Of a DNA stretch of 64,000 bases, positions 9,843 through 21,000 are shown piece by piece (position 1 is the stretch's first letter; every line of letters starts with the position of its first letter). The position numbers and the translations under genes were made by a program. The notes below the pieces were generated by a model. It searched no databases, was not told the DNA's origin, and worked only from the letters and a program-made list of their open reading frames with translations. The stretch is taken from positions 1 through 64,000 of the forward strand of contig JAHIVB010000003.1 in the NCBI GenBank assembly GCA_018816905.1. Reading direction: 5' to 3'. The stretch comes from Bacillota bacterium. GTDB lineage: Bacteria > Bacillota_I > Bacilli_A > Izemoplasmatales > Hujiaoplasmataceae.

Positions 9843-11198
9843 TCATGCCTTCCCTTTTAAAACTAATAGGCTTACACTTTCTATATGAGTAGTTTGTGGA
9901 AACATGTCAACTGGAGTTACTTCTATTAGTTGATATCCTCCGGCGGACAAAAGACTGACATCTCTTGTCAAAGTAGCTGGATCACAAGATATGTAAACAA
10001 TCTTTGGGATTTTCATGTTGATTACGGAATCAATAAAGTCCTTATCACAGCCTTTTCTAGGTGGATCAATGAAAATGACGTCAAACTTGTATTTCTTCCA
10101 TTTTAGTATCACGGATTCAGCGGTTCCAACTTCAAAAAATGCGTTATCAATCTTATTTTTTTCAGCATTCGTCTTGGCATCGGAAACAGCTTGTTTTACA
10201 ACTTCGATACCAAACACTTTATATGCGTTTTTAGCGGCTGACAAGCCTATGGTTCCTATACCGCAGTAAGCATCAATGATTTTTTCTTTTCCAGACAAAT
10301 CGGCGTAATCAATTGCTTTTTCATACAATTTTTCCGTTTGTAATGTGTTCGTTTGGAAAAAAGAGCGAAATCCTATTTCGAAAGTCAAATCATCTATCTT
10401 ATCGATCAAAAAATCTTTTCCATATATTATTTCGATTTCGTCAGACGAAAGGAGAGATTCATCTTTTGCCTTACTGATACCGATACCTTTGACTTCTGGA
10501 ATTTTCGTAGTCATTTTTTTTATAAAGAGGTCTTGTTTATCAATTTCGTGTTTAGTTGTGTGCAACAATATTACAATCTCTTTTGTAGAAAAAGATTCTC
10601 TAATCAATGCTGATCTTAAGACACCTATTTTTGAATGAGCATCGTATGCTTTGATTCCAAGTTCATTGCAGACGTTTTTAATCAAAGTAATGACTTCGAA
10701 AGTACGCTTAGGCATAATATAGCACTCTTCAAGGTTAACAAGATGATGAGACTTGCTTTGGAAAAATCCGGCTTCAAGTCCCTTTTCGCCTTGATGAAAT
10801 TTGATTTCTACCTTATTTCGATAATAGTAAGGATTCATCATACTGATGGTATCTTTCACATCAAAACCATCGATTCCTTTTCTGCTTAACAAAGATTCGA
10901 TTCTGTATTTTTTAAAATGTACCTGAAGATCATAATCCATATGCATCAAAGAACAACCGCCACACTCATTAAAATGCTTACATTTCGGGGCTACTCTGTA
11001 CGGGCTCCGTTCAAGTCGTTCAACAACTTTCCCAAATCCATAATGTTTTCGCCTTTCAGTAACAACAATTTGTGCTCTTTCGCCTTTTAACATATCTTCG
11101 ACGAAAACAGTGTATCCATCTTCGAGTTTGCATACTCCAAGCGCATCATGGGTAAAATCTATAGCTTCTACTATCGCGGTTGTAATGAACTCTTCCAT
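9843..11198 (-). CDS. rlmCD: 23S rRNA (uracil-C5)-methyltransferase, RlmCD/RumA family
   Basis: 451 residues. An N-terminal TRAM-like RNA-binding domain (about 1-60) is followed by a cysteine cluster CKHFNECGGCS (about 73-83) of the kind that binds an Fe-S cluster. The C-terminal SAM-dependent domain has DAYCGIGTIGL, DPPRKGC and YISCDPATLTRD, where the cysteine of SCDP is the catalytic nucleophile. The family methylates U747 and/or U1939 of 23S rRNA; the exact target cannot be read from sequence. AGGAAGGA precedes the ATG. It is monocistronic, with a terminator downstream. Confidence 0.88.
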   Translation of the reverse strand: MEEFITTAIVEAIDFTHDALGVCKLEDGYTVFVEDMLKGERAQIVVTERRKHYGFGKVVERLERSPYRVAPKCKHFNECGGCSLMHMDYDLQVHFKKYRIESLLSRKGIDGFDVKDTISMMNPYYYRNKVEIKFHQGEKGLEAGFFQSKSHHLVNLEECYIMPKRTFEVITLIKNVCNELGIKAYDAHSKIGVLRSALIRESFSTKEIVILLHTTKHEIDKQDLFIKKMTTKIPEVKGIGISKAKDESLLSSDEIEIIYGKDFLIDKIDDLTFEIGFRSFFQTNTLQTEKLYEKAIDYADLSGKEKIIDAYCGIGTIGLSAAKNAYKVFGIEVVKQAVSDAKTNAEKNKIDNAFFEVGTAESVILKWKKYKFDVIFIDPPRKGCDKDFIDSVINMKIPKIVYISCDPATLTRDVSLLSAGGYQLIEVTPVDMFPQTTHIESVSLLVLKGKA

Positions 11199-11306
11199 AA
11201 TACGTCCTTCCTTACTCTTGATGGATCTTAATGGTCAGCAAGAATAAAATATCTATCTATTCTATTATAACACAGCCCTATGGATTTTATAAGTGATGAT
11301 TTCGAA

Positions 11307-11347
11307 AGAAAAAAGACCTCGATATGTTTTGAGGTCTTTTTTTGGGG
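11307..11347 (-). terminator. Terminator of the YvlB/DUF2089 operon
   Basis: AAAAGACCTC pairs with GAGGTCTTTT around a ten-base loop, with A/T runs on both sides. It lies 10 bp after the last stop codon of the operon. Confidence 0.8.
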
Positions 11348-11356
11348 AAATCGATG

Positions 11357-11740
11357 TTATTCGACTACAATTTTTACAGTGTCGCCATCAGCGGACTTGA
11401 TATTGACAATTTCACCGATTGCGCCTGAGTTAATCATTTGAATCAAAGCATCAACGTCGATGTCCATATCATCCAAATTTCCAACATTCAGTTTTTTGCT
11501 TTTTAGCAATTTTGCGAATTCGATTGGCAATTCAACGCGGACAACATCTCCATCTGCTGAGTCAACATTGATTTTCAACATTCTGAACGGTCCCTTTTTC
11601 TGTGTAGCCGGGAACGTTTCAGTTTGACTTGTTTCTCCAAGAGCGGATAACAACTTTTCTGCTTCGTCAGCTGAAATCACACCTTTTGTCAACAATTCTA
11701 ATATTTTCATTCTTTCTTCTTTCAATTCATCTTTACTCAT
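11357..11740 (-). CDS. YvlB-like protein with N-terminal SHOCT-like segment
   Basis: 127 residues. The N-terminal 35 residues (ILELLTKGVISADEAEKLL) form a short SHOCT/YvlB-type helix pair, followed by a linker and a beta-rich C-terminal half with VDSADGDVVRVELPIEFAKLL. Similar proteins sit in cell-envelope stress operons of Firmicutes. It is the last gene of a four-gene minus-strand operon; the preceding gene ends with a related ILSKINNGELTVDEAAKLL motif, so the two share a helper element. AAGGAGGACT precedes the ATG. The biochemical role is unknown. Confidence 0.65.
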   Translation of the reverse strand: MSKDELKEERMKILELLTKGVISADEAEKLLSALGETSQTETFPATQKKGPFRMLKINVDSADGDVVRVELPIEFAKLLKSKKLNVGNLDDMDIDVDALIQMINSGAIGEIVNIKSADGDTVKIVVE

Positions 11741-11753
11741 GGGATAGTCCTCC

Positions 11754-12215
11754 TTATTTTATATTCTTTAACAATTTGGCTGCTTCGTCTACGGTAAGCT
11801 CGCCATTATTGATTTTACTTAAAATCTCTACTCTTGACATCTTTGGTTCTGTTGGCTCTTCTGGCTTTACTTCTTCAGCATTTTGATCTAGCGAATAGCC
11901 TAGTTGAGTAATCACTTCATCCAACATTTTTTTGATTGTGGGATATGAGAAATCCATCTCTTTTTCAATAGCTTTGATGTTTCCTCTGTTTTTGACGAAA
12001 ACTTCGATGAAGTACAATTTTTCAGTATCGAGATAATTGAACTTCGATAATGTGAATCTTCCTTCTACGTGAGTGTCGCAGTTCTCACAATGTAATTTTT
12101 CTACTACGAGATCATGATGGCATACAGGACACTCTGATATTACAGGGTATGTTGCTTTTCCTCTTGTGATGTCGCTAAGAATACTGACGCCTTTTCCTAA
12201 TTTTACTCGATCCAT
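11754..12215 (-). CDS. DUF2089 zinc-ribbon/HTH regulator
   Basis: 153 residues matching the DUF2089 layout. A four-cysteine zinc ribbon (CPVCHHD then CENCD, about residues 29-46) is followed by a helix-turn-helix part with IKAIEKEMDFSYPTIKKMLDE (about 80-100). A C-terminal SHOCT-like helix pair repeats the motif that begins the next gene. It is a probable transcriptional regulator of this operon. AAGGAG lies before the ATG, and it is separated by 13-14 bp from its neighbours on both sides. Confidence 0.8.
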   Translation of the reverse strand: MDRVKLGKGVSILSDITRGKATYPVISECPVCHHDLVVEKLHCENCDTHVEGRFTLSKFNYLDTEKLYFIEVFVKNRGNIKAIEKEMDFSYPTIKKMLDEVITQLGYSLDQNAEEVKPEEPTEPKMSRVEILSKINNGELTVDEAAKLLKNIK

Positions 12216-12229
12216 TTGAATTCTCCTTT

Positions 12230-12574
12230 TTAAAATGTTTTTATGGAGATGTTCTCTCCAGAAGTGGTCTTGACTTGAATTTTAATTCCTCTGTACGAAA
12301 TCAGTTCGTAAATTTCCTTCTTTGAAAGAGGAAGTGATTCTTGGTCGTCTTTCATAAATCTTAGAAAAAATTTAACGAAAAAGAGCGGGGCAGGGAGTAA
12401 GAATATTATTCTCATCAAGCGATTTGCGGCTTTATCATCCGGAATTCTGATTCTGATTTTTACGAAATGTGCTCTTCTTAACATCTGCGTTTTTTGTTTG
12501 GGATATAACTCTTTGTAAGCTTCTTTCGGAGTGAGAGACCGATCTCTCAAACCTAGTAGGATTTCATTTGACAT
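12230..12574 (-). CDS. Small membrane protein of the DUF2089 operon
   Basis: 114 residues. The N-terminal part again resembles a short SHOCT-like element (LRDRSLTPKEAYKELYP). One hydrophobic segment lies at about residues 53-72, and the C-terminal part is basic and beta-rich. It is tightly packed in the operon, with GGTGAT before ATG. The sequence suggests a membrane-bound partner of the regulator, but no named family was recognised. Confidence 0.55.
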   Translation of the reverse strand: MSNEILLGLRDRSLTPKEAYKELYPKQKTQMLRRAHFVKIRIRIPDDKAANRLMRIIFLLPAPLFFVKFFLRFMKDDQESLPLSKKEIYELISYRGIKIQVKTTSGENISIKTF

Positions 12575-12586
12575 AGTATCACCTTT

Positions 12587-12790
12587 CTATAGTTGGTTAA
12601 TGTTATTGATGTCTGTCCTTGAGAAAAACAATTTCCCATCTGTTGTTCTAACTCCATCGTTTAGCATTTGTCCTTCTCTTGTTTCTTGGTAAGGCTTGTC
12701 TGTTTTATCAAGGAACATGATTCTAGGCGTGAACAGAGAAGATTTAGTGATTAACATGGACGATCTGTGTTTGAGCTTAAATAGATTCAT
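12587..12790 (-). CDS. Hypothetical 67-residue protein, first gene of the operon
   Basis: A short basic protein with no membrane segment and no recognised motif. A very good ribosome site (AAGGAGGGA) and 12-bp spacing to the next gene support it as real. The roughly 160-bp AT-rich gap upstream must hold the operon promoter, but no clear -35/-10 pair was assigned. Confidence 0.5.
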   Translation of the reverse strand: MNLFKLKHRSSMLITKSSLFTPRIMFLDKTDKPYQETREGQMLNDGVRTTDGKLFFSRTDINNINQL

Positions 12791-12941
12791 TTGCGTTCCC
12801 TCCTTTTCAATTTACTTTATTGCGTTTTTAATTTTTTAGTTAAATTCTATCGTATTTATTGATATTTTTAACTTGCACCTTAATTATATTAATATTTTGT
12901 TTAAAAAGCAAGTGTTTTTTGAAAAAAAATTAAAAAAATTA

Positions 12942-12965
12942 AAAAGTCTCTTTTAAGAGACTTTA
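12942..12965 (-). terminator. Terminator overlapping the vanZ-like stop codon
   Basis: AAAGTCTCTT pairs with AAGAGACTTT. The stop codon of the minus-strand gene lies inside the stem, and a T-rich tail follows on that strand. Confidence 0.7.
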
Positions 12966-13387
12966 TTTTTATAAATATTCCATTTTCGAATTAGAAAGTG
13001 ACCCAATAAGTAACTTGAATAATCAAAAAGAAATAAATCTATTATACTAGGGCCTCTCTCAGGTGTAATAAATTGAATCCCTTCGTCAATACATGCAATT
13101 AGCAAACCTATTATTAAAGCATGGTTAAGAGGTAACTGAAACTTAACAAATGTAATAAGCCAAAATGCTCCTAATAAAAAATATTCTGTTATGTGTGCTA
13201 ATTTACGAACTAAGGCATGAAAAGAATCAAATGAAACAGAAGAGTTTTCAAATATAGAAATAAAGATATTATATATCGATATACTGAAAGAACTACTTAT
13301 TTCAGATGAAGTCTCCCCGGTTTGAACTGACATGAAAAAAGCGAAAAGAGTCAGTAAAATAGAAATAATCAAATAAAAGTATTTCAC
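12953..13387 (-). CDS. VanZ-family membrane protein
   Basis: 144 residues, four hydrophobic segments. Family motifs seen are the early [10 protein letters not shown] segment, [15 protein letters not shown] in the middle, and the acidic [23 protein letters not shown] near the end. VanZ-like proteins are small membrane proteins of uncertain function, some linked to glycopeptide resistance. The GTG start at 13387 overlaps the uvrB stop by four bases (GTGA), so it is likely translationally coupled to uvrB. Confidence 0.75.
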   Translation of the reverse strand: MKYFYLIISILLTLFAFFMSVQTGETSSEISSSFSISIYNIFISIFENSSVSFDSFHALVRKLAHITEYFLLGAFWLITFVKFQLPLNHALIIGLLIACIDEGIQFITPERGPSIIDLFLFDYSSYLLGHFLIRKWNIYKNKVS

Positions 13388-15348
13388 TTCAATTGTCCTC
13401 TTAATTCAATAATGATGTCACGCAGTTCTGCCGCGCGCTCGAAATCAAGCTCTTTTGCACTAGCTAGCATCTGTTTTTCTAATATATCGATGCTCTTCCT
13501 AATTTCTTTGTCTGATAGATGACTGAAATCCTTTGTTGATTCTCCCTCTTCGGTTTTAATTGAAATAGAGTCATAGACCTTCTTAAGAATTGTTCTTGGA
13601 ATAATATGATGTTCTTCATTATATTGTAACTGAATTGTTCTTCTTCGGTTTGTCTCACGAATGGCGTACTGCATAGAATCCGTCATCTTATCTGCATACA
13701 TGACTACTTTGCCATTAACATTTCTAGCTGCTCGACCAATGATTTGCACCAAAGACCTAGCGCTTCTTAGGAATCCTTCTTTATCCGCGTCCAAAATACC
13801 AATGAATGAAACCTCTGGTAAATCGATTCCTTCTCTAAGTAAATTGATTCCTACAAGGATATCATAAGTTCCAATTCTCAAATCTCGAATAATTTCTAAT
13901 CTTTCTAATGATTTGATTTCGGAATGAAGATATGCAACTTTGTATCCAATACTTTTTAGATATTCAGTCAAATCTTCGCTCATTTTAATTGTCAAAGTTG
14001 TGATAAGGATTCTTTCATTTCTCTTGATTGTAATTTCAATTTCATTGATGATATCATCAATTTGACCTGCGCTTTTTCTAACCACTACCAAAGGATCTAT
14101 CAAACCAGTTGGTCGAATGATTTGTTCAACGATAGCGTCAGATCTTTCCATTTCAAAATCACCAGGAGTAGCAGAACAATAAATTACTTGATTGATCTTA
14201 GATAAGAATTCTTCAAAGTTCAATGGTCTGTTATCTAATGCTGATGGTAATCGAAAGCCATAATCCACAAGCGTTTGCTTCCTAGAACGATCTCCATTGA
14301 ACATTCCTCGAACTTGAGGCAAGGTTACGTGAGACTCGTCTACGACAAGAAGAAAGTCTTTTGGAAAAAAATCAATTAATACCGAGGGCGTTTCTCCTGC
14401 TCCTCTTAAAGATAAATGTCGCGAGTAGTTTTCTACGCCACTACAAGTCCCCATCTCTTTGAGCATTTCCAAGTCATACATTGTTCTTTGCTCAATTCTT
14501 TCCGCTTCAAGTGGAAGATTTTTTCTTTTAAAATATGCAATTCGCTCCACTAGTTCTTTCTTTATTCTCTCTATGGCTTCATCAAGGGTATCTCGATTTG
14601 TAAGAAAATGAGAAGCGGGAAATAAAGACAAGAGCTCATAGTCTTGAATGATTTCACCAGTTACAATGTTAAATTCACGAATTCTAGATATTTCATCATA
14701 TTCAAATTCGACTCTAATTCCGTTTTGAGCTTCATAAGGAGGCAAAATTTCCACGACGTCTCCTCGAACTCTAAAACTTCCTCTTTGAAAATCGATATCA
14801 TTCCGTTCATATAGAATATTAACAAGGCGTTCTAATAAAGCGTCTCTTCCTTCAGAGTCTTTCACCCTAATTGTAACCATACCTTTTTTATATTCTTCAG
14901 GGTCTCCAATACCGTAAATGCAGGAAACGCTGGCAACGACAATCGTATCTCTTCTTTCTAATAGAGAAGATGTAGCCGCATGCCTCATTTCATCGATTTC
15001 TTCGTTTGTTTTGGCATCTTTCTCAATATAGAGATCTCTACCAGGAACATAAGCTTCGGGTTGATAATAATCATAATAGGAAATAAAATATTCCACTCTA
15101 TTTTCAGGAAACAAAGATTTAAGTTCGGAATACAATTGACCTGCTAGGGTTTTATTGTGAGCAAGTACCAAAGTGGGACGATTGAGTTGTTGAATGACAT
15201 TTCCTATTGTGTATGTTTTTCCAGTTCCGGTCGCGCCTAAAAGGACTTGTTCTCTGAACCCGTCATTTAGGTTTTCCACAAGTTCTTTAATCGCCTTTGG
15301 TTGATCTCCAGTTGGAGAGTACTCAGAAACTAGTTTAAAATCAGCCAT
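13384..15348 (-). CDS. uvrB: UvrABC system protein B
   Basis: 654 residues, the normal UvrB length. This damage-recognition helicase-like subunit of nucleotide excision repair loads UvrC. It shows Walker A GATGTGKT (about 38-45), the [10 protein letters not shown] beta-hairpin region, DESH box, helicase motifs V/VI in [15 protein letters not shown] and QIIGRAARN, and a C-terminal UvrC-binding UVR motif. ATG at 15348, preceded by GGTGATAAT, gives the standard N-terminus; an in-frame upstream codon at 15384 was rejected. uvrA and uvrC are not in the window. Confidence 0.96.
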   Translation of the reverse strand: MADFKLVSEYSPTGDQPKAIKELVENLNDGFREQVLLGATGTGKTYTIGNVIQQLNRPTLVLAHNKTLAGQLYSELKSLFPENRVEYFISYYDYYQPEAYVPGRDLYIEKDAKTNEEIDEMRHAATSSLLERRDTIVVASVSCIYGIGDPEEYKKGMVTIRVKDSEGRDALLERLVNILYERNDIDFQRGSFRVRGDVVEILPPYEAQNGIRVEFEYDEISRIREFNIVTGEIIQDYELLSLFPASHFLTNRDTLDEAIERIKKELVERIAYFKRKNLPLEAERIEQRTMYDLEMLKEMGTCSGVENYSRHLSLRGAGETPSVLIDFFPKDFLLVVDESHVTLPQVRGMFNGDRSRKQTLVDYGFRLPSALDNRPLNFEEFLSKINQVIYCSATPGDFEMERSDAIVEQIIRPTGLIDPLVVVRKSAGQIDDIINEIEITIKRNERILITTLTIKMSEDLTEYLKSIGYKVAYLHSEIKSLERLEIIRDLRIGTYDILVGINLLREGIDLPEVSFIGILDADKEGFLRSARSLVQIIGRAARNVNGKVVMYADKMTDSMQYAIRETNRRRTIQLQYNEEHHIIPRTILKKVYDSISIKTEEGESTKDFSHLSDKEIRKSIDILEKQMLASAKELDFERAAELRDIIIELRGQLK

Positions 15349-15432
15349 ATTATCACCCGGTAATAGTATATCATATTCACTCATTTGATTGCGTAAATAT
15401 TCTTATCTGTTAAAATAGAGTTGGTGATTCAA

Positions 15433-17073
15433 TTGAAAATAATTCTTTGTGGCATTGATTCAAAATACATTCATTCAAATCTGGCAATTCGATATCTTAA
15501 AGCCAACACGTCTTATCCAACTTCATTGATGGAGTTCACTATAAAAGACAGTGTTTTTGATATAGTACAACAAATTCTAAATGAATCACCAGACATGGTT
15601 GGATTCAGCACCTATATTTGGAATATTCAAATGATCCAAGAAATAACATTACTTTTAAAAGAAAAAAGTGAAATTATTGTCCTATGGGGAGGGCCTGAGT
15701 GTAGTTTTGATGAGTTCTATTTTATGAAGGAATATCCTGTTGATTTTATTATCAGAGGTGAAGGGGAACATTCATTTCACCGCCTTCTTGAAGTAATGCA
15801 TACTCGCTCGTCCTATGATTCGGTTCCTGGATTGACATACCGTGAAGATGATCAAATTTTGTCTAATCCTATACAAGAAATCCGTAATCTAAATCAATTA
15901 AAGTCGCCATATTTAGAAATGGAAGACCCCTTATTTGTTTCATCAAAAATCAATTATGTCGAAACTTCTAGAGGGTGTCCATTTCATTGTTCGTATTGCT
16001 TGGCTTCTCTAGAAAAATCTGTTCGTTTTTTTGATTTGGAAAGGGTAAAGAAGGAATTGTTGCACCTAATGTCTCTCGGAGGAAAGACTTTCAAGTTTCT
16101 CGATCGGACTTTCAATGCTTCACCAAAATATGCAATCGGTGTTTTTGATTTTTTAATAGAACACTATAAAAATGGCATAAGCTTTCAATTTGAGATTACA
16201 GGAGACATATTAAAAAGAGAAATCATCGATTATTTAAATAAATACGCTCCTCCACACTTATTTCGATTTGAAATTGGTGTTCAATCGACGAATTCTGAAA
16301 CGAATCTGGCTGTAGACAGGATTCAAGATAATGATATTCTGTTTGAAAATATAATAAGGATTAAAAACGGCGGTATTGTAGATATGCATCTTGATTTGAT
16401 TGCTGGTTTACCGCTTGAAGACGTGACAAGTTTTAAAAAAACATTTAATGAAGTTTTTTCGCTTTATGCGAAGGAATTACAATTAGGGTTTCTAAAAATG
16501 CTAAGAGGAACTCCAATCCGATTGAACTCCAATAAATATGGTTATGTTTATGACCATAACCCTCCTTATGAAATTCGTAAAAACGATTCCCTATCTGAAA
16601 AGGATATTGAAATAATCCATCAAGTTGAAGAAATGGTCGAGATTTTCTGGAACAAAGGGTTCATGAACTCTGTTATTGAAAAGATGACCAAAAAATCTTC
16701 GTCTGCATTTGATTTTTTTCAAGAGTTATACGAGTACTTAATGAGCATAAATTTCAATCCACATCGCTATCAGTTGTTTGAATTATTTCTTCACTTTCAC
16801 CAATTCGTCACATCAAAATATCCTGAAGATGAAGTTGAAATTCTATCCATGTTAAAAAAAGAGTACCTGAGTTATCATAAAATTAAACCGAAAATATGGT
16901 GGAAATCAGAATTTGAAAATCGAAATCAGATTTTAAGAGAAGTTCATGAGTTGCATCCAGAATATAGAATCGATGACTTATATAAATACGGTGTAATAAC
17001 TCAGTATTTTGACAAAATTCTTTTGGTTCTATATTTTCCAAATAACACAATTACGATCGAATATAACAAATAA
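15433..17073 (+). CDS. B12-binding-domain radical SAM protein (DUF4080-like)
   Basis: About 546 residues. The N-terminal 1-130 have a cobalamin-binding-like Rossmann fold (FSTYIWNIQM, WGGPE) without an obvious DxHxxG base. The radical SAM cluster motif CPFHCSYC lies near residue 187-194, followed by a TIM-barrel and a C-terminal DUF4080-type region. A TTG start at 15433 is preferred since GGTGAT lies six bases upstream; TTG at 15421 is the alternative. It is the only plus-strand gene between uvrB and pfkA. The substrate is unknown; relatives are proposed RNA or metabolite modifiers. Confidence 0.75.
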   Translation: MKIILCGIDSKYIHSNLAIRYLKANTSYPTSLMEFTIKDSVFDIVQQILNESPDMVGFSTYIWNIQMIQEITLLLKEKSEIIVLWGGPECSFDEFYFMKEYPVDFIIRGEGEHSFHRLLEVMHTRSSYDSVPGLTYREDDQILSNPIQEIRNLNQLKSPYLEMEDPLFVSSKINYVETSRGCPFHCSYCLASLEKSVRFFDLERVKKELLHLMSLGGKTFKFLDRTFNASPKYAIGVFDFLIEHYKNGISFQFEITGDILKREIIDYLNKYAPPHLFRFEIGVQSTNSETNLAVDRIQDNDILFENIIRIKNGGIVDMHLDLIAGLPLEDVTSFKKTFNEVFSLYAKELQLGFLKMLRGTPIRLNSNKYGYVYDHNPPYEIRKNDSLSEKDIEIIHQVEEMVEIFWNKGFMNSVIEKMTKKSSSAFDFFQELYEYLMSINFNPHRYQLFELFLHFHQFVTSKYPEDEVEILSMLKKEYLSYHKIKPKIWWKSEFENRNQILREVHELHPEYRIDDLYKYGVITQYFDKILLVLYFPNNTITIEYNK

Positions 17074-17074
17074 A

Positions 17075-17098
17075 AAAAGCTCTCGAGAGCTTTTTTTT
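17075..17098. terminator. Bidirectional terminator between the radical SAM gene and pfkA
   Basis: AAAGCTCTCGAGAGCTTT is a perfect palindrome with A and T runs on both sides. It serves the plus-strand radical SAM gene and the minus-strand dnaE-pfkA unit. Confidence 0.85.
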
Positions 17099-18050
17099 AA
17101 TTTAATTTTGGTAAGTAACTGTACAAATCTGTCACTTGATTTCTTGACTGACTTAAAGCATCTAATATATTACAATGATCAACATTAAGCCCTTTAGAAA
17201 TAACCGCTTGCCCACCCAGACCTATTCTCAACAATTCTACAGCATAAGATCCCATTTTGCTAGCGAGAATTCGATCAAATGCACTAGGGTTTCCACCCCT
17301 CTGGATGTGTCCTAACACAGTCGCTCTTGCTTCGTAGCCAGAATTTGCTTCAACATCTTTTGCTAAATCAAATACATTGGTGATGTTTTCTGCAACCACG
17401 ATGATAAGATGTCTTTTACCTACTGCATTTGCATGAGAAACTTGTTTTAAAATATCTTCTCGGTTAAATCCAGTTTCTTTTGTAATGACAATTTCTGCAC
17501 CACAAGCAATTCCTGAATAAACTGAAAGATCGCCGCAATCCCTACCCATAACTTCAACCACGGTACATCTTTGATGTGAAAAAGATGTGTCTCTCAACTT
17601 ATCGATTGCGCCAATTGCTGTATCTAACGCTGTAAAAAAACCGATGGAATACTCTGTTGAAGCAATGTCGTTGTCGATGGTTCCAGGAAGAGCAATGCAG
17701 TTGATTCCCATGTCAGTTAATGCTTGTGCACCACGGTATGTGCCATCGCCTCCAATAACGACAAGTGCATCAATGCCGAGCTCCTTCAAATTATTAACCG
17801 CTATTTCTCTAACATATTTTTCTTTAAACTCTTTTAATCTGGAAGACCCTAAAATAGTCCCTCCGCGATTTAAAATTTGACCAACGTCATTATGGTCTAA
17901 TTTCTTTATTTTCCCTTCAACCAGACCTTTGTACCCATCATATATTCCGTATGCGTCCATTCCGTAATGAAGTGCCGTTCTTACAACCGCTCTTACAGCC
18001 GCGTTCATACCTGGCGCATCTCCACCGGAGGTTAATACTCCTATTTTCAT
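17097..18050 (-). CDS. pfkA: ATP-dependent 6-phosphofructokinase
   Basis: 317 residues. The enzyme phosphorylates fructose 6-phosphate in glycolysis. The ATP-binding GGDAPGMNAA lies at the N-terminus, GGDGTYRGA near 105, and the catalytic GTIDND with its aspartate near 125; GGNPSAFDR is near 250. AAAGGAGATATTTG before ATG at 18050 fixes the start. The ATG overlaps the dnaE stop by one base (TGATG), giving translational coupling between DNA polymerase and a glycolytic gene. Confidence 0.95.
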   Translation of the reverse strand: MKIGVLTSGGDAPGMNAAVRAVVRTALHYGMDAYGIYDGYKGLVEGKIKKLDHNDVGQILNRGGTILGSSRLKEFKEKYVREIAVNNLKELGIDALVVIGGDGTYRGAQALTDMGINCIALPGTIDNDIASTEYSIGFFTALDTAIGAIDKLRDTSFSHQRCTVVEVMGRDCGDLSVYSGIACGAEIVITKETGFNREDILKQVSHANAVGKRHLIIVVAENITNVFDLAKDVEANSGYEARATVLGHIQRGGNPSAFDRILASKMGSYAVELLRIGLGGQAVISKGLNVDHCNILDALSQSRNQVTDLYSYLPKLN

Positions 18051-21000
18051 CAAATATCTCCTTTCCATAATTGAATATGATCAACTATAACTTGTATTTT
18101 ATGACTTCTTTCTTCCTTTTTTCCCGTAATTAAATATAATTGTTCTTTTTCTAACATGCTTTTATATTTGATATAATCGCTATTAAAGAGAACACATTCA
18201 ATTTGACTGAACTGATCTTCAAAAGTAAGAAAAGCCATTTCATCGCCCTTTTTCGTGTTGATGACTTTAAGTCTCAAAAGAGCTCCAAGAAAATGAACAT
18301 TGTTGTTTTGGCTATTCCATACATCCGTAACCGTGTCAATCTTGTTTCGATCAATATTTGATTGAAACTGAGTGATGGGATGAAATCTTAAGTTAAACCC
18401 AATTAATTCCTTTTCAGCTTTCTGCAAAGTATCAAAATCATATTCGTCATAAGTAATGTATACAAAATCTTCCTCTTTTGCCATTTGAGGAATACTTTGG
18501 AAAGCTGTTATTTGTTTCAAGTTTTCTATCATTGTACGTTTGGTCAAGTTGAACTGGTCAAACATGCCTATCATTATCATTGATTCGATGACTCTAGAAT
18601 TAATCTCTTTCGCTCGTCTCATGAAATCGAGAAAACTGGCGAAAGGTTCGTTTCCTTTGCATGAAACTAGCTTGTCAGCAACAATCGAACCTACATTTTT
18701 AACTCCAAGATATGGATATCTTAAATGATTTTTTTCAAAACGATAATGCTTATCCGATAGATTAATATCGGGTGGTAAAACAGTAATACCTAATTTTCTA
18801 CATTCTTTAATATAATCATTTGTGGCTCTTTGAGATCCGATAGAGGAATCCAATAATTCAGCCATGAAAAACGTCGGATAATTTGCTTTTAAATAAGCCA
18901 TCCAATAGGCAACGAGACTGTATACTACAGAATGACTTTTATTAAATCCGTAATTTGCGAATTTAACAATGAGGTCATAAATTTGATTACTGGTTTTTTC
19001 ATCACGATGATTTTTAATGCAAGAATCAATGAATTTGGCTCTTTCTTCTTGAAGAACCGTTTCTTTCTTCTTCGATACAGCCCTTCTTAAAACATCGGCT
19101 TCCCCTAAAGAATAACCTGCAAAAACATTTGCAATCTTCATGATTTGTTCTTGGTAAACAATAATTCCTTCTGTTGATTCAAGGATTGGCTTTAAATCTT
19201 CGTGAAGAAAAGATACTTTCTCTTTTTTATTTCTTCTTTTGATAAACGAAGGAATGCTCTCCATTGGTCCCGGACGAAATAAAGCGATGCAAGTCGAGAT
19301 GTCTTCGAATTCTTCAATTTGCATTTCTCTTAACAGATTCATCATTCCGGTGGATTCCAATTGGAAGATACCCAAGGTATTGACTTGTTTCAATAACTCA
19401 AATGTATTGGCGTCGTCGTAAGGAATTTTGTAGATATCAATGACTTCTTTGGTGTTTTGTTGAATCAAGTCTAGGACGTTTTGAATTGTTGTTAGATTTC
19501 TTAATCCAAGAAAATCAATTTTTAAAAGTCCAAGATTTTCCAAGTCAGATGCCTCGTACTGAGTTTGAAACATGCCTGCAAGTCCTGGTTGAACCGGTGC
19601 ATAATTCGTGATTGGAAGATCGGTAATAATAATCCCGGCGGCATGAGTGGAAACATGTCTTGGCAAACCAACTAATTTAGAAGCAATATCGAACAAAAAA
19701 GATATTTCTTTGTTTTGCATTAAGTTGGAGTATTGTTTTTCATGAGTATTTATAAATTCATCAATAGAATTATTGGTTTCACCGATATAAGAAGTAATTT
19801 CAGAAACAACCGACTCGGGTACTTTCAAAATTCTTGCGGTATCTCTTAATGCGGATTTCCCTTGGAATGTACCGAAAGTAATGATTGATACTACGTGGTC
19901 GTGACCATACTTACTTACAACATACTGAATAACTTCATCTCTTTTATCATCAGGAAAATCTAGGTCAATATCAGGCATTGTAATTCTTTCGGGATTTAAG
20001 AATCTTTCAAAGTACAAATCAAAATCCAGAGGATCGATATCTACAATCCCTAATACATAAGCAACGAGACTTCCTGCCGCAGATCCTCTTCCGGGACCAA
20101 CTAAAATATTCTTCTTTTTTGCATAGAGTACAAAATCCCAAACAATAAGAAAGTAGTCTTCATATCCCATCTTATTGATGATATTCAACTCATCATCCAA
20201 ACGTTCAAAATAGACCGAACGATCTACTTTTAAAGTCTTTTTATTTCTGAGCCTAATTTCAAGGCCTTTTTTTGAAAGAGCCTTGAGATAGTCCTTGGCA
20301 GTATATTCTTTATCGATAGGATATTTAGGAAGATAAATAGATGAAAAATCAATTGTTAAGTCACACGAATCGATTAACCGCTTCGTGTTCTCGATTGCAT
20401 TTTCATAATTTGAATACATTTTTTCAAGAGTATTTGGAGATTTAAACTCAAAATCATTGTCTTCTGCATTAAACAGTCCGTCGTCAAGCTGTTTTTGATC
20501 ATTCAAAATGCTTTTAAGTATTTTTGATGCGAGACGGTCTGATTTTTCCATGTAGTTGACTTGATTCATAATAATCGTCTTGCCTATCGATTCCAAATGA
20601 GGAGCTATTTTCATTTCAACTCCAAAATCGTTGATATCAAGCCCCAAATAAACATCTTTTAGCTGTCTTTTTATTTGAAGGTGAATTCCTGCGGCAAGTG
20701 AATAATCCTCATCCATTAAAGCTTGATAAATGGGTCCTTGGGAAGTTATAAGAACAAAGGCGATTCCTTCAAGATTCGGTGACAGTTCTTGAAGTTTCAA
20801 AGGTTCGGTTTGACTCGCTTGTTTAGAACTGATATGGATTAAATTTGAATATCCCTTACTTGACAATCCAAACATAACAATGGGCAAACGTGAAAAGCCA
20901 TCCGAGTCAACAAAACATTGAAGCCCAAGCAGAGGTATTATTCCATTGTTCTTGCACGCTTTATAAAACTTGATTGCGCCATACATATTATTAAGATCCG

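Noticed and set aside
15421-15432. Upstream TTG as start of the radical SAM gene
   Set aside because: It overlaps the GGTGAT ribosome site; TTG at 15433 has correct spacing.
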